Below are positions 45,715 to 56,754 of a stretch of DNA of 64,000 nucleotides, one piece after another. Source of the DNA: Cercophora sp. LCS_1 (taxonomy: Eukaryota; Ascomycota; Sordariomycetes; Sordariales; Lasiosphaeriaceae). A program made the translations under genes and the position numbers. Every line of letters starts with the position of its first letter. Position 1 is the stretch's first letter. Below the pieces are notes generated by a model, which saw only the letters and a program-made list of their open reading frames with translations, ran no database searches and had not been told where the DNA came from. Location: NCBI GenBank assembly GCA_036250225.1, contig JAPZLL010000002.1, positions 496,001-560,000 of the forward strand. Direction: 5' to 3'.

Positions 45715-48700
45715 CTAGGCATATACCGCCGTCTTGAAGTGATTCTGTCGCAGATTCTCACTCCTGGAGAAGACGAAAAGTTCCGGTTTTGGATTGTACA
45801 GACTCTCACCAGCCGCGAGGCGCAACAGTCCGCAAGCCTTCCCTACCCCGTTCGGCTTTGGGCCTTTCCCACAACATTCATCGTCGGCGTCATCGCCGGA
45901 ATCAGGCCATTGACTGTGACGGAAAACATGTCGATGTTTTCCAAAGTGCATCTCGATGATGTCGACGAATGGGCTCTCCGGATCGTACCCATTCAGACGT
46001 AGCTGTTCGGAACACCGTTGCCCCCTTCGCTCGTCAACGCCTCTTCCCTTTTCATCGAACCCATAGGATTCGTCTGCGGTAAGGGGAGGGAGGATTATGT
46101 CCAAAACCTGCCACCACAGTGCCCAAAAGTCATCCTCGGACCCGTGAAATCTTGAGTTGGCGGTCGTGTACTCCGTCATGATCATGTCGAGCTGGACGAG
46201 GTATTCCGAGTCTTCTTGCTGCAGCCTTGTCCGTTCTCGTCTTGAATGTGGCGGTCCCTTTCCCGTCAGGCAGCAAGCGTGTGCCATCCCAAGTCGGTCG
46301 AACACCTCCAACCTACACAGGGCGAAGAACACGATTATTGTGTGGGCTTCGTTCGGCTCACACCAGCTGAAGTATTTTCTCAGCCACCGCGCTCTACTTT
46401 TGTATACCTGGGTGAATCGAGAATGAGGGCACACCGACCCACTCCTTTCCGTATTTCTCTCGCCAACGCAACGCCAGAGCACTGCGGGTGCTGTGCACCC
46501 TTGCTCCGAACAGAAACAGACGCATTGGTCAGTCTCGAGGTGAAGTTCGCGGAAGCCAAATCTTGTCCAGTAGTTGCTGACCAGACTCATATAGGGAATG
46601 AAAGCCGCAAAATAGAAGAGGACTGTTGGCCACCGTCGCGAGTTGGAATATGGGTCAAGTCGGGGGGAGGCCCCTCTTCGTAGAAGCCAGAAGAGGATGA
46701 CTTTGAATTCCTCCGCATAGCGCCTTCTCAACGAATACCGGAAAAAGCTTGAGACGTGCCGCTGAATTGGCGTCCGACCGAGGTAATTTGGAGTACTGAC
46801 ATCCCAGAACCCGAGCTCGTAAAAGGTATCGAGCAGGTGAACACGGTCGCTACCCATTATTGACCCATAAACCGAGCCCATGCGGCAACAGTCGAGCCGT
46901 GGTGGGATTCCCGTGTTTGAAGAGACCATTGCATTGAAGACATCAAAGGCTCCTATATCCAGCGTCTGGCCGGGCGAGAGCCTGAAGTCCAGGCCCTCCT
47001 CCAGAGAGAGGACTTCCTCCGCCAGGTCATTGAGATCTCGGCGACGCCGTTGAAGATCCCTAGCTAAAGCTTCGAGGGTGCGCGTTCTCAGATCCTGTCG
47101 ATCGTTGGTCGAGGCAGTGTGAAGTACAGCTCGAAACAGCCACATGTGTTCGTTTTGGTCATATCCAAAGTATGGGCCATGTCCTGCCGAACATAGGTTC
47201 CCCATCGCAGTGTAAATAGGCGAATCCGTGGCGAGGAGTATTCGAAGAGTCCCGAGATCGTTGTGAACACCGAGAGATACGGTGTAAAGGGCGTAGATTG
47301 GGCAGAGGTCCAGCTGGACGAGAAGGCAGAGGCCTTCTTCCCACCCGAGGGCCAATTCGAGGATGCTAAACTTGACAGGGCTTCCACATCTATTAGCAAA
47401 TTGGTACTCAACTGTAAAAACGCACGCATATTAGGTAGATTACACACACCAATGGACGTTTGGATATCCCTTGTTAAGCCCTTTAAGAGTTTGCGTGTGT
47501 CCTTGACGGACCATGTGGGCGGAAGAGGCTCCTCATGAGCTCGGGACCCGAAAAGATCCACGGAAATCTCATCGAAGCGACGAAATATCGGGGAATCCGA
47601 TCTGCGGACAGTACTGCGGAGGAGGAGAGGCGGCGCCATTGACCACCATCCTGCCCCAGAAGTGAACCCGAGTACGAAGTTGACACTCCTGTTGAAGACG
47701 GGAAACAGCTGCACGTTGAGCGAGCACCGCCATGACCTCAACCCAGCGGTGTAAAACTGGCAGTCTCTCCTGTGCTCAAACTCCGACCCAAACGAGCACC
47801 GAATCCGCAGCCACCGCCTTGTTTGTCGGGTTTCGGAGGATGGTTGGCAATCGCAGGAGAAGATTGAGCTGTGGGAAGGTCGTAGGTTGGCCTGGCCCCG
47901 TCTCCGAGAGCTTCGAGAGTGAGGATTGTACTCAGAGACAGCGATTTCTGACTCGGCCCTCGCTTCATATTGGGTTGGCAGTTTCTCAGGAGGTGTTTCC
48001 AGGCCCAGAAGGGCGTTGGACGCGAGGAAACTGGTAACCTCATGGAGTTGGTTACCCAGTGCAGCTATTTCGGCACGGAGGTCCTGCGAGATCATTTGGG
48101 CTGACTCTTCGGTATGGAGTTGAGGGAGCTGGTTGGAGACGTCGTAGATCACCGCCTGAACCGAGTCGATACCAGCGTTTGCCGTCGTTACATCTTGGGC
48201 CACTTTTGCGGACATGTTAGTGACAAGTTCCAACTGCTCTTTCGTTGTTGGGACACTAACCATATGTAAGCTTGGCTTGTATTTGATGTGTTTGGCCGCC
48301 AAGCTCAATGTGGTTGGCGTCCATTATCCTCTTGATTTCGCAATGTGCGTCGTCGATTTCATTGAGCCGGGTACAAAGTTCGTTGTGGTGCTCATAAGCG
48401 ACAACCATGAGGGAATCTGCTTTGTCCTTGAGATCTGCTTGCATCTCGAGGCCGACAACTTCAAGTTCACCAAGAAGCTCAAGATTCAGTCTCCCAACTT
48501 GCCCCAGCATGTGTCCAATCTCTTCCTGGTTTCCAACCATTGCCATCGCGCCCAATGCTCGCCGAAGAACAGTTTTGGGCTGGGCTTGTCCAACACATGT
48601 CGACAAAGGCTCAGACGTCGTGCCGTCACAAAGCCTAGCCAGGAAGCTCCTGGCATCGTCCATGGCGCGGCGAGTCTCCTCTATGCAGGTGGAAAGACTG

Positions 48701-48927
48701 GCGAGTTGGTCATCCGAGAGGTCATTAGAGAAACGGGCGCCTGGTTGTAGTAGTCTCTGCGATGTACGTAACACCCATAAAGTCGACTTTTCTACCTCAT
48801 TGAGTAGAGTTCGGGTCCTCCGGGGGGCGTCGTGCAGTTTTCGCACGAGCTCAATGGTGTGTACGAGAGCCCGCGCCGCGACGTCGACAAGCTGGACGGC
48901 GGCAGCGATGGCGCCCAGCGCCTCCAT
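45715..48927 (-). CDS. fungal N-terminal (HeLo-like) domain protein with ankyrin-like C-terminal region
   Basis: Exons 48927-48261, 48202-47450 and 47411-45715 on the minus strand give 1038 residues. Intron 1 (58 nt) has GTTAGT, ACTAAC and AAAG signals; intron 2 is only 38 nt (GTGTGT donor, TTTTACAG acceptor), yet the join gives a smooth sequence across it. The N-terminus MEALGAIAAAVQLVDVAARA, followed by a long helical region and several coiled segments, is the form seen at the head of many fungal NLR-like and ankyrin proteins. The middle has a basic link and a hydrophobic part. The C-terminal half has ankyrin-like helices, for instance KFSILELALGWEEGLCLLVQ and HNDLGTLRILLATDSPIYTA. No NACHT or NB-ARC nucleotide-binding motif is seen. 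Such proteins are often tied to non-self recognition in fungi; that role is inference. Confidence 0.75.
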
Positions 48928-49806
48928 TGCTGGTGATGCCCGGACACAGTTTGCCGCGGTCGAGATGTGCTGTTTGTTCAGACTTTGAGGGATGCATCGT
49001 CATGTTGGAAATTTTCGAGCAGATTCATGTCTCTTTGATGTTCTCACAGCCCTCCCACACCGCCACTTCTAGCACCACATCGCGAAATACTTTCTTCTGC
49101 CAATAAGGGTGTACATCTCCAGTATCAGCCATTCCTGGTTACACAACTCGAAAGCGGTGTGGTGGGTGGGCTGTCACATCGTGGCTGCATACCTAGGTAC
49201 CTGCCTACCCATCTTACTCTTATCGGTTGAAGGTGGCGGGCATTGCTCATCGAAACGCTGACGACGGCGGCATGATGAATGACAGACAATTCAAGCCATA
49301 CAGCAAACTCGAAGTGGTGAATTCTTTGGTGTTAGCAGGTGGTTGACTCCAGCGTTGACGGTCCGCAATTGTGGTTTGTGCTGGGCCGTCTGCCGTCGGA
49401 AGAGAGGGTGTCGGTCGGCCCGGAACTCCTTCCTGAGGTATTAGGAACTTAGGATAAGACCACGCATATTACTGTGGTAATTTTAACGATAGAATAGGTA
49501 AACAAGCGCATCAAGCCTCCCCAGGGAAGTCGCACCCGGTTTGTCAAAACGCCGACCGCGAAAACCAACCGTCAAAGTGCCACGCCAGCCAAGACACCCC
49601 CAAAGAATGACAGGAACATTATTTACATCGCCCAGAGCTTTATGGCTCCAGTTTAAGACATCCCAAACCCACACACCCTGGACGTCCCAACCAGCCGCCC
49701 ATCTCATGAGACCAAACAGTCACCAACATCCGCATGTCCACACAATCATCGCACCGAGCACACCGGCTTGGCCCGTCCATTCCCCAAGTCCGAGTCTAGC
49801 GACGTC
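48928..49806. other. intergenic interval, no gene seen
   Basis: Promoter side of the HeLo-like gene and 3' flank of the aminotransferase. No domain or repeat recognised. Confidence 0.5.
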
Positions 49807-51957
49807 TTATCCTGTTGTCGCACCCGCAATAAACGCATCACGCAAGAACGACACAAACGCATCCACCTCGCCAACCGTGCTCATAGCACCGAGACTTGCC
49901 CGAACGACACTGGAACTCGTCAGCGTTACACTTCTTTCACCGCCAAAGCACCACTTACCCCGTAGGCAACTCATTGATGACACTCAATCCATCAGACCCT
50001 GTATCCTCATCAGCATCATCCTTCGAAAAATCACTTCCAAACTCACCGCAATGATGCCCAGCCGACCTCGCCCTCTTGAGCTGCCACGGCTCATACTGCA
50101 ACGCAGTAAAAATACCGCCAGGGCAACAAATCCCCCCTGACCGTACATAAATCCCCCTCTCATTCGCCGCGCTCTCAACCGCTGAATAAGCTTCATACGA
50201 CCCATCAGCCCGGAACACATTCAACGCCATCGTGGCCCCCTGCTTCATCGGGTTACCATACGCCTCCCCGGCCGGTCCCTCGGTATATAACCGCACCAAA
50301 GGCTGGCCGTTCGCATACCGCAGCGCGCTGACCCCCTCATACAACCTCCTGATCAACTGCGTTGCATGCCGTGAAATATTCTCCATGGAGCCGTACAAGT
50401 CCCGATGCACATCGATGGCCTCTCCGAGGGCGAGAATGCTATGAAACGGAAGCGTCCCGTCTTCTAGCCCTTCGTGCAATCCCTGAGCACCGTCTGCATT
50501 TTCGGAAGTGACTGCTTCAAGGCCCTTGGAGACGTGCCATGCCCCGCCGATAGCGCTGACCATGGAGACGGTGCCGCCGCCGAAATATTTCCGCAGGGTG
50601 AGGATATGGCCAGAGTCCTTTCTGATGATTAGGCCGCCTAGATCGGGGAAGCCAAAGATTTTGTAGAATGAGACGCAAGTGAAATCGGGCGCGGTGTTGG
50701 GATCCGCGAACACCCGTTCCATGGGTGTCGTCATGGCTAAAGCCGCTGCGTCCTGATGGCGACATGTCAGCTTGCAAAAGCAAGCGGAAAAGGGGGCGTA
50801 AACAAAATCTTACCAGGAGCGTATAAACATTTCGTAAGGCTGTTGTTTCTCGCACCCTCTTACTCCCTATAACTTGTCAGCTATACCCCGTAATTATTCA
50901 TACAGGGTAATGTATACTCACACCCCAAATCCAACCTCCTCCCCGTCAAATTACTCTGCCCCGGCCAAGCAAACAGTCCCAACCCGCCCTGGTACCCCAT
51001 CGCATCACCGCCCAACCACGCTTCCACCTCAGCATCACTCTCAAAACACCGTCCATTCCCCTGCCCCGCGAGCTCCCTCACCCCAACAAGACTCGTGTGC
51101 GCATCCCGATGGTACCCGTACCAGAATTTTCTGTCCTTGGTCTGCTCGGCCAAGTCCCGGAACGAGTCCGCCACCAGCTTGATGGCGGAGGTGGCGTTGG
51201 CGACGAAGACGAGATCAAAATGCGCGGGATCAGCACCGAGGAAGTGGAGGGCCTGGAGGCGGACGGCGTCGACGATATCGCCCGAGAGTTTGGCCGGGGC
51301 GTTGGCGGAGTGGGGGTTGCCGAGGAGGAGGGACGACATTTTGGTGGAGAAGCGGGTTATGAGAGTGTTGGCGTAGATTGTCGCGCCGGAGTGGTCGAGG
51401 TAGATTCCTGGAATGGCATGTTGGCATGAAGGGTGTGATGGGAAGGGGAGGTGGGGAAGAGTGAAGTTATGGAGATGGGGGGGGGTACGAAGGGAAAGTA
51501 ACAAGTGATGAAAAGAACAAGATACCATACCATTATTATTCATATGAGCATACTCCTCCTCCCGAATGAACTCAACCGGACGATCATAGTGACAAGGCAA
51601 CACCTCAACATCATCATCCGTAGCTGGCTCATCACATCAGCCCCTCTTCACAAAAACAACATCAGAATCGTTTCACATACCATTCGTAGTAGCAACACTC
51701 TTCCTCTCCTGTCCCTTCTCCTCCCAAGCCTTTTCTTTGACCTTCTTTACACCACCACCACATAAACGCCTCACCCGTCTGACAAAACGTCGACCGCACT
51801 CAAGACCAACAACAAACAACCCACGTCGAACCATGTTAGTAGACGACTTCGGTGGCGACATATTCCCCAGTAATGGCGCAACGGAGCTGTCTAGAGTCTC
51901 ATAGGACAGAAGGGGGAAGTAAAGCCGTTTAAAATACTCCACGAGGTCGCCACGCAT
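49807..51957 (-). CDS. class V aminotransferase, molybdenum-cofactor-sulfurase-like, without MOSC domain
   Basis: Six exons on the minus strand, 51957-51681, 51623-51531, 51407-50922, 50866-50814, 50752-49959 and 49909-49807, give 601 residues. All joins keep frame and have good splice sites. After an N-terminal extension with a basic Arg/Lys patch comes the PLP fold: GIYLDHSGATIYANTLI, then GNPHSANAPAKLSG, FVANATSAIKLVADSF and FTCVSFYKIFGFPDLGGLI, in which Lys334 should bind PLP. A Cys pair stands in the late RSGGICCPGG, where sulfurases keep their persulfide Cys. The last exon encodes VVRASLGAMSTVGEVDAFV. The protein ends there, so the MOSC domain of true Moco sulfurases (HxB/MOCOS) is missing. 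It could be a cysteine desulfurase or a lyase with another substrate. Confidence 0.88.
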
Positions 51958-54900
51958 TTGTATCCGTCTCTTCCCCTCTTTCTCCTCTCTTTAGCCATGT
52001 ACGAGTACCCGCCAGCCAGCCTCGATTACCAAATGCAGACGGAGGCCGCCGCCGTATCGAGAAGCCCACCCTGAATGTTCATTTCTGATCTTTCTTGATG
52101 GGATGGGGAGAAGCACCGGGGGTGTGTGCATACTGGGCGCTAAACATGCAGCAAGCAAGCAAGCAGCGATGTTCATTCGAGTGGGATCACCGGCTCAGCC
52201 AGAGGTAGCCAGCCAGGCAGCAACTGCACCTATCATGGCTCGGTCCAGTCGGCCACAGCGGGAGAACGGGACTGGTCCGGGTCCGGAGAAAGCAAAAACA
52301 GAAACACATGGAGTGAGTGGTGAGGAGTGTGGATACTACACCACACTACGCCACACTTCACCGTGAGAGTTACACGAACCCCCCAGTACCTTTGTTCTGT
52401 TGGATGTAGTGCTGACAGAGGAAGATGAGTGCATGCAAGCGATGGAGTTGTGATGAGTGAGGGAGACGGAAAGAAATGCCCAACTACGTCACATCGCTTT
52501 GTTTGTTCTGCTACCCGAGACTCCTTCTGGCGTTGATCGCGAGTGCGAATCGAGGGTCCGAAGCTCGGCCGAACCGGACGAGCACTGGCATACAGGATGA
52601 AGGACGCACGAAGAAAAAAAAGAAAAAAAAGAAAGCGTATGTCATGAGCGTCGCTCGGCCGGAAGATGCGTCGATTCGGCCATCGGTTTGCTGGTCTTGC
52701 ATATACTCCGCTCCAGCCCCTCCGCCTTGATGCTGCATCTACATGGCTGGTAGGTATTATTGGCATATCTCCACGCACGGTCGGTCTGGACGGACGGGAT
52801 CATGCAAACTGATGCTGGTCGCTGAACTGAACGACATGCAGCAGTTATTTGCACACGGGGCTACTTTGCAGGAGCCAGGGCCATGGTCCGTCCCATTGTT
52901 GCACGGTTGCTCAGAGGAAACCCGGTCTCGAACGAGGGCGAGGTAACATCTCGAGCGGGAGGACGTGCACCACAGGGAGAGTAACGACTGTCCGTGATCG
53001 GGCTCGCCCCGAAGTCTGAGACCTGCCCACGCAGCTAGGTCACTTGCCTGGTCGATGTGTTGGCAGCTGCGGCAAGTCTCACCGAGGACCTTCTAGTGAC
53101 AAACTGTTGAGGTGAGGGAGGCGGGGACATCGGAACGCTTGCCGCGCTGTCATGTCAAAGCCAGACATGCATTTCTTCAGCTGTTAGGACGGCAGCGGAT
53201 ATCATGCTCGTCTCGTCTCTCTGGCGGGAGAAGCCGTCGTCATCCAGACCAAGGGTTCGCAACCGATTGGATGTCGGCTCAACAACTTTCACCAACCCTA
53301 AGAAGTCCACATGCCGAGTATGCAATAGACTGCTAGGTCAAGAGCGTGCAGCTTGGTCTAAGCCGTTTTGGTGAGGCGCACCAAGCTCTTGTCACGGGCG
53401 ACGTGGACAAAGTTGGATGTTGGCGCCAGTGAGAGCCCATTAATTCCGTTCTGGGATGCTAAACCTGCAGTTTCGTGCAGCTGGGCTCCCCGAAAGTCTT
53501 CGAATGTCGCCGATATGAAGTTGAACGACTCGATCTGATAGGACGCCGCAAGCAAGCCCCGTCCCTTTTGGGCGGCTGAGCGTAACCAGCTTGTCGAGTG
53601 GCAGCGATTGACTGAGGTGGGGACAAAGACCCACGCAGTGGGCTCCCACAAAAACCAGCTTCTTGGTCGACAGCCTGGTTTCTTACCAACGACATGGATC
53701 CGGAATCGGTTCTGATAACGATTATCAACACTAGGATAGAGTGCGCGTCCTTGAGGCAAAGCGGCCGATAGTCCACGGGGGTGCAAAAAAGCTGTCGGGA
53801 TTAGCGTGTTTCCAGGGCACAGTTCTTCCTGTTGAGGCTTTGGGATACTAGTAAAGGAGCAACAATGCGGACGAGTTGTCTGGATTCGGATCAACTCGTG
53901 CTGGGCTGTGTCATGCAATGTTGACGCTGGCAAACCCCCAATCACGGACGCTGCGAGCCTTACCCAACCCCCGTCGAGTCGCATCTTTACCACTCCATGA
54001 TGTCGCACAGCAGCAAGTCGGATCCAGAGGCGTTCGCGGCGGTCAGGAGACACAGCCGGGGGTAGGCTAGGTCGGGTGGGCAGTCTGAGACATGGAATGA
54101 TCGGCGCATTGGAAACCCCAATTGGGCTTCGCAAGGTGTATTCGGCTCAGCATCTCCAATCGGTGATATTTACGTCATCCGACAAGTCCGGTTCCGGTTC
54201 AAGTTGAGTGAGTGAGTGGGAAGATGGGAGGGTAGTATTGCAGTTGCGCGGGTAGCATGTTGAGAGAGACAAAAAAAGTTAAAGAGGCACACAGTCTCAA
54301 TCTTGAGAAAGTTCCTGTTGTCGACTTGGTGGCAGGCACCCCAGCCGGGCCAATGCCATCCCGGCGCCGATCGGTTTCCCCCCGGCTGAACTTGGCGCGA
54401 TTGCCTTTCCCAGCTGGAGCTGTAACTCTGAGGGTCAGCACTTGTCCAACCCATGACAACTTTTCCAAGCTCTTGCCCGAGGTATCCGGAGTTTTTGTGT
54501 AAATGTGCTGATGGATTCTTTGTTGGATATAGTATACTGGATCCATTTTAAACTTTGACAGCCTGAAATGTGATGTGCAGATCGTCCAGAGCAGCCAGCT
54601 GTGTGCTGTGGTCTCAATCCATCCCACCACGATGGGAGGAATTTTGCGCAGAATCCCATCTGAGACATGTCTGCAGTCACCACCTTATCCCACTTCGCAT
54701 CGCCCCAGGAGTTTGCTCTTATGCCGTCTTATGTTTTGCTCACCCTCACCGCTCCCACGTTGTGTGCCAAGCTTCCCAGTTCTTATTCCAGCGACTCAGC
54801 GAGGTCGTCCTTCCCCGTCGGCGCCTGTCGGTCACCAAACCCCACCTGACGTCTGCGCTTAGCGGGGTTAGTGACCCCCAAGGGGAATCACCCCGCAGCG

Positions 54901-55668
54901 GAAGACGATCCGCCCCTCGATGCTTATTCTGACCCGCGATACCAAGGGCACATCGACCAGCACATCGCGCTTTTGATTCATGGTTGCTGTTGTTGCGCGT
55001 ACTCCATAGCTAGAGTTTTGTGCCGACGCGGTTACCGTGAGAACGTAGCGTTTAGTGACTCGGGGGAACTGAGAAATGGAGATGCATGTGCAGCGATCCA
55101 GTCACGGCAGTTCAAGTATGGACCTTGTAGATATAAAAACGACGAGACCGTTAAACTGCGCGATTTTATTGGATGCCGTATGAGAGCATCTCAGAATAAG
55201 TGTAGAGCGCAGAGATGCTGAGCAGGGAAGGTAATGGCCCGTGGTCGAAGTTGACAGAAATATGTTTGTTGCTTGTTGGGGTTGGAATCTCACTGTGGCG
55301 CTCGCCGCCCCCTGATTACTCTATTACGCACACTTGAGATACACTCTCCCAGAATTAGGTTCTCACAACCACAAAAGGAACCCGTTAATATGAACCGATC
55401 TTGGCTTCCATAATCCATTTCTTTTTTCTGTTTTGTCATTCTCCCGGTGAACTCTTCATAGACTCCCACTTAGTTCATGCCAAGCTTTTGCCATCCATGC
55501 TCTCAGCCGCTCTCCGACTTTACGCTGGAGCAAATCATTCATGCGTTGACCGGTGGTCACCAGAATTTCAGGGGTCATGGTTGCTACCCATCCGAGAACG
55601 CCCCAAACGCCTTCTCGACCCTCTTTTATCTCGGAGAGATACGGCAAATCGTCGTAACGGCGTGCTCA
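51958..55668. other. gene-poor interval of about 3.7 kb, no confident gene
   Basis: 5' flank of the aminotransferase and 3' flank of the superoxide dismutase. An A-rich AGAAAAAAA tandem tract lies at 52611-52634. The longest open frame, minus strand 54134-53358 (258 codons), has no ATG at its head and no family resemblance, so it is not called. Confidence 0.5.
52611..52634. repeat. A-rich tandem tract (AGAAAAAAA)n
   Basis: Two full 9-bp units with flanking partial units on the plus strand. Confidence 0.8.
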
Positions 55669-56657
55669 TCATAGCATGAACATGATCGCCGCAGCAAACG
55701 CAATTATGCCTGCACCCGCCGCACCCCTCTGCAAGTTGGTTGCGGCGCCGGCCGGCACAGGCGAAGCAGTCGATGTCGAGCCTGAGCTCGCGCCGGTCGT
55801 AGTGGCACCTGTTGGCGCAGGTGACGATCCAGTTGCATTGGCGACCCCGGTGGGCTTAGCACCGCCTGTTGAGCAGAAGGACGAGGGGCGGCCGGAAAAG
55901 CCAGGCGGAGGACCGGGGCTGGTCTTCTTGACGAAGTTGGCACAAGACACACGGGTCTTGTTAGCGTAGTGGAAGACAATGGAACGGTTTCCGAAGAAGG
56001 AACCAAGACCCTCGAGAGTGGATGCGTAGAGGTCATGGTAGGTTGTCTCAAATGTCTCTTGTCCGTTCGGAATATCACCGTACTTCCCACTCAGGTCGCC
56101 CGGTTGGCAAGTCTCAGGGAGCTTCGGGTCGCAGATGGGGTCCTCGAACCGCTCAAAGGGGTCAAGATGGGCGAGAGTCGCAGTGCAGTTGCCATTCTCT
56201 GGGACAGGGTTCACGTGAAGATGGTACACTGGTGATTGTCAGCAAACAAACAGCTAAAGTAAAAGAACAAGGCTTACTGAAAGGCCCGCCGGTCTTGGGG
56301 AGATTGCTCCACCTGATTGTGAACTGCACGCCCACACCATCAGAAGCCGCAGAGGCTACAACAGAGCCCTGGATATTGCCGCCATCGGGGTAGGCTCCCT
56401 TGAAGAAAGGCTCCTTGGGAAACGTAGCAACATAGACAACGCCGACTGGGTTGTTCTCAACAACGGTAGCATTTCCAAGTTTCTATTTCTTGCGTTAGTG
56501 TCCGCTCAGATACTAGCCATCGCAGTTCCGGGGTTCATACGCCAGTTGGAGGCCCTGAAGGCGTGAGGGTCGACACGGGAGCTCCCACAGAGACGGATGT
56601 CTGGGCAGAGACCTGCGAGCCCGCGGCCGCGAGAACAAATGCAGTTGATGGGCGCAT
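55669..56657 (-). CDS. GPI-anchored Cu-only superoxide dismutase-like protein
   Basis: Exons 56657-56541, 56482-56278 and 56228-55669 on the minus strand give 293 residues. The signal peptide is residues 1 to about 18. The fold core has His110-x-His112 (YHLHVNPVPENGNC), His128 (AHLDP) and His194 (SIVFHYANKTRVSC), matching the copper ligands of the fungal SOD4/5/6 class. Asp152 stands in GDLSGKYG. The remaining zinc ligands and the electrostatic loop of Cu/Zn SOD1 are not evident, as in Cu-only enzymes. A Ser/Thr/Pro/Gly-rich stalk is followed by a C-terminal hydrophobic segment (GAAGAGIIAFAAAIMFML) fitting a GPI signal. Role: dismutation of superoxide at the cell surface or wall, often against host or self-made oxidants. 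A TATA-like TATATAAA lies about 90 nt upstream. Confidence 0.86.
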
Positions 56658-56746
56658 TTTGTGTTTTGTGATGCTGACGGAACCTTTCTTCTGGTGGACT
56701 CGGAAACCGCTGGTGTAAAAGGCTGTGGAGAGGTGGGCCGAGACGC

Positions 56747-56754
56747 TTTATATA
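56747..56754 (-). promoter_or_regulatory. TATA-box candidate of the SOD gene
   Basis: TATATAAA on the minus strand, 90 nt upstream of the SOD start codon. Position and sequence fit a TATA box with a short 5' UTR. Confidence 0.5.

Noticed and set aside
52140..52180. GCAAGCAAGCAAGCAGC tract considered as a CRISPR-like or satellite array
   Set aside because: Only three 4-bp units; the same short tract occurs upstream of the DUF202 gene. It is a simple microsatellite.
53358..54134. 258-codon minus-strand open frame
   Set aside because: Begins with TTG not ATG, composition is Arg/Ser/Pro-rich without any motif, and no splice pattern supports it. It may be chance in GC-rich DNA.
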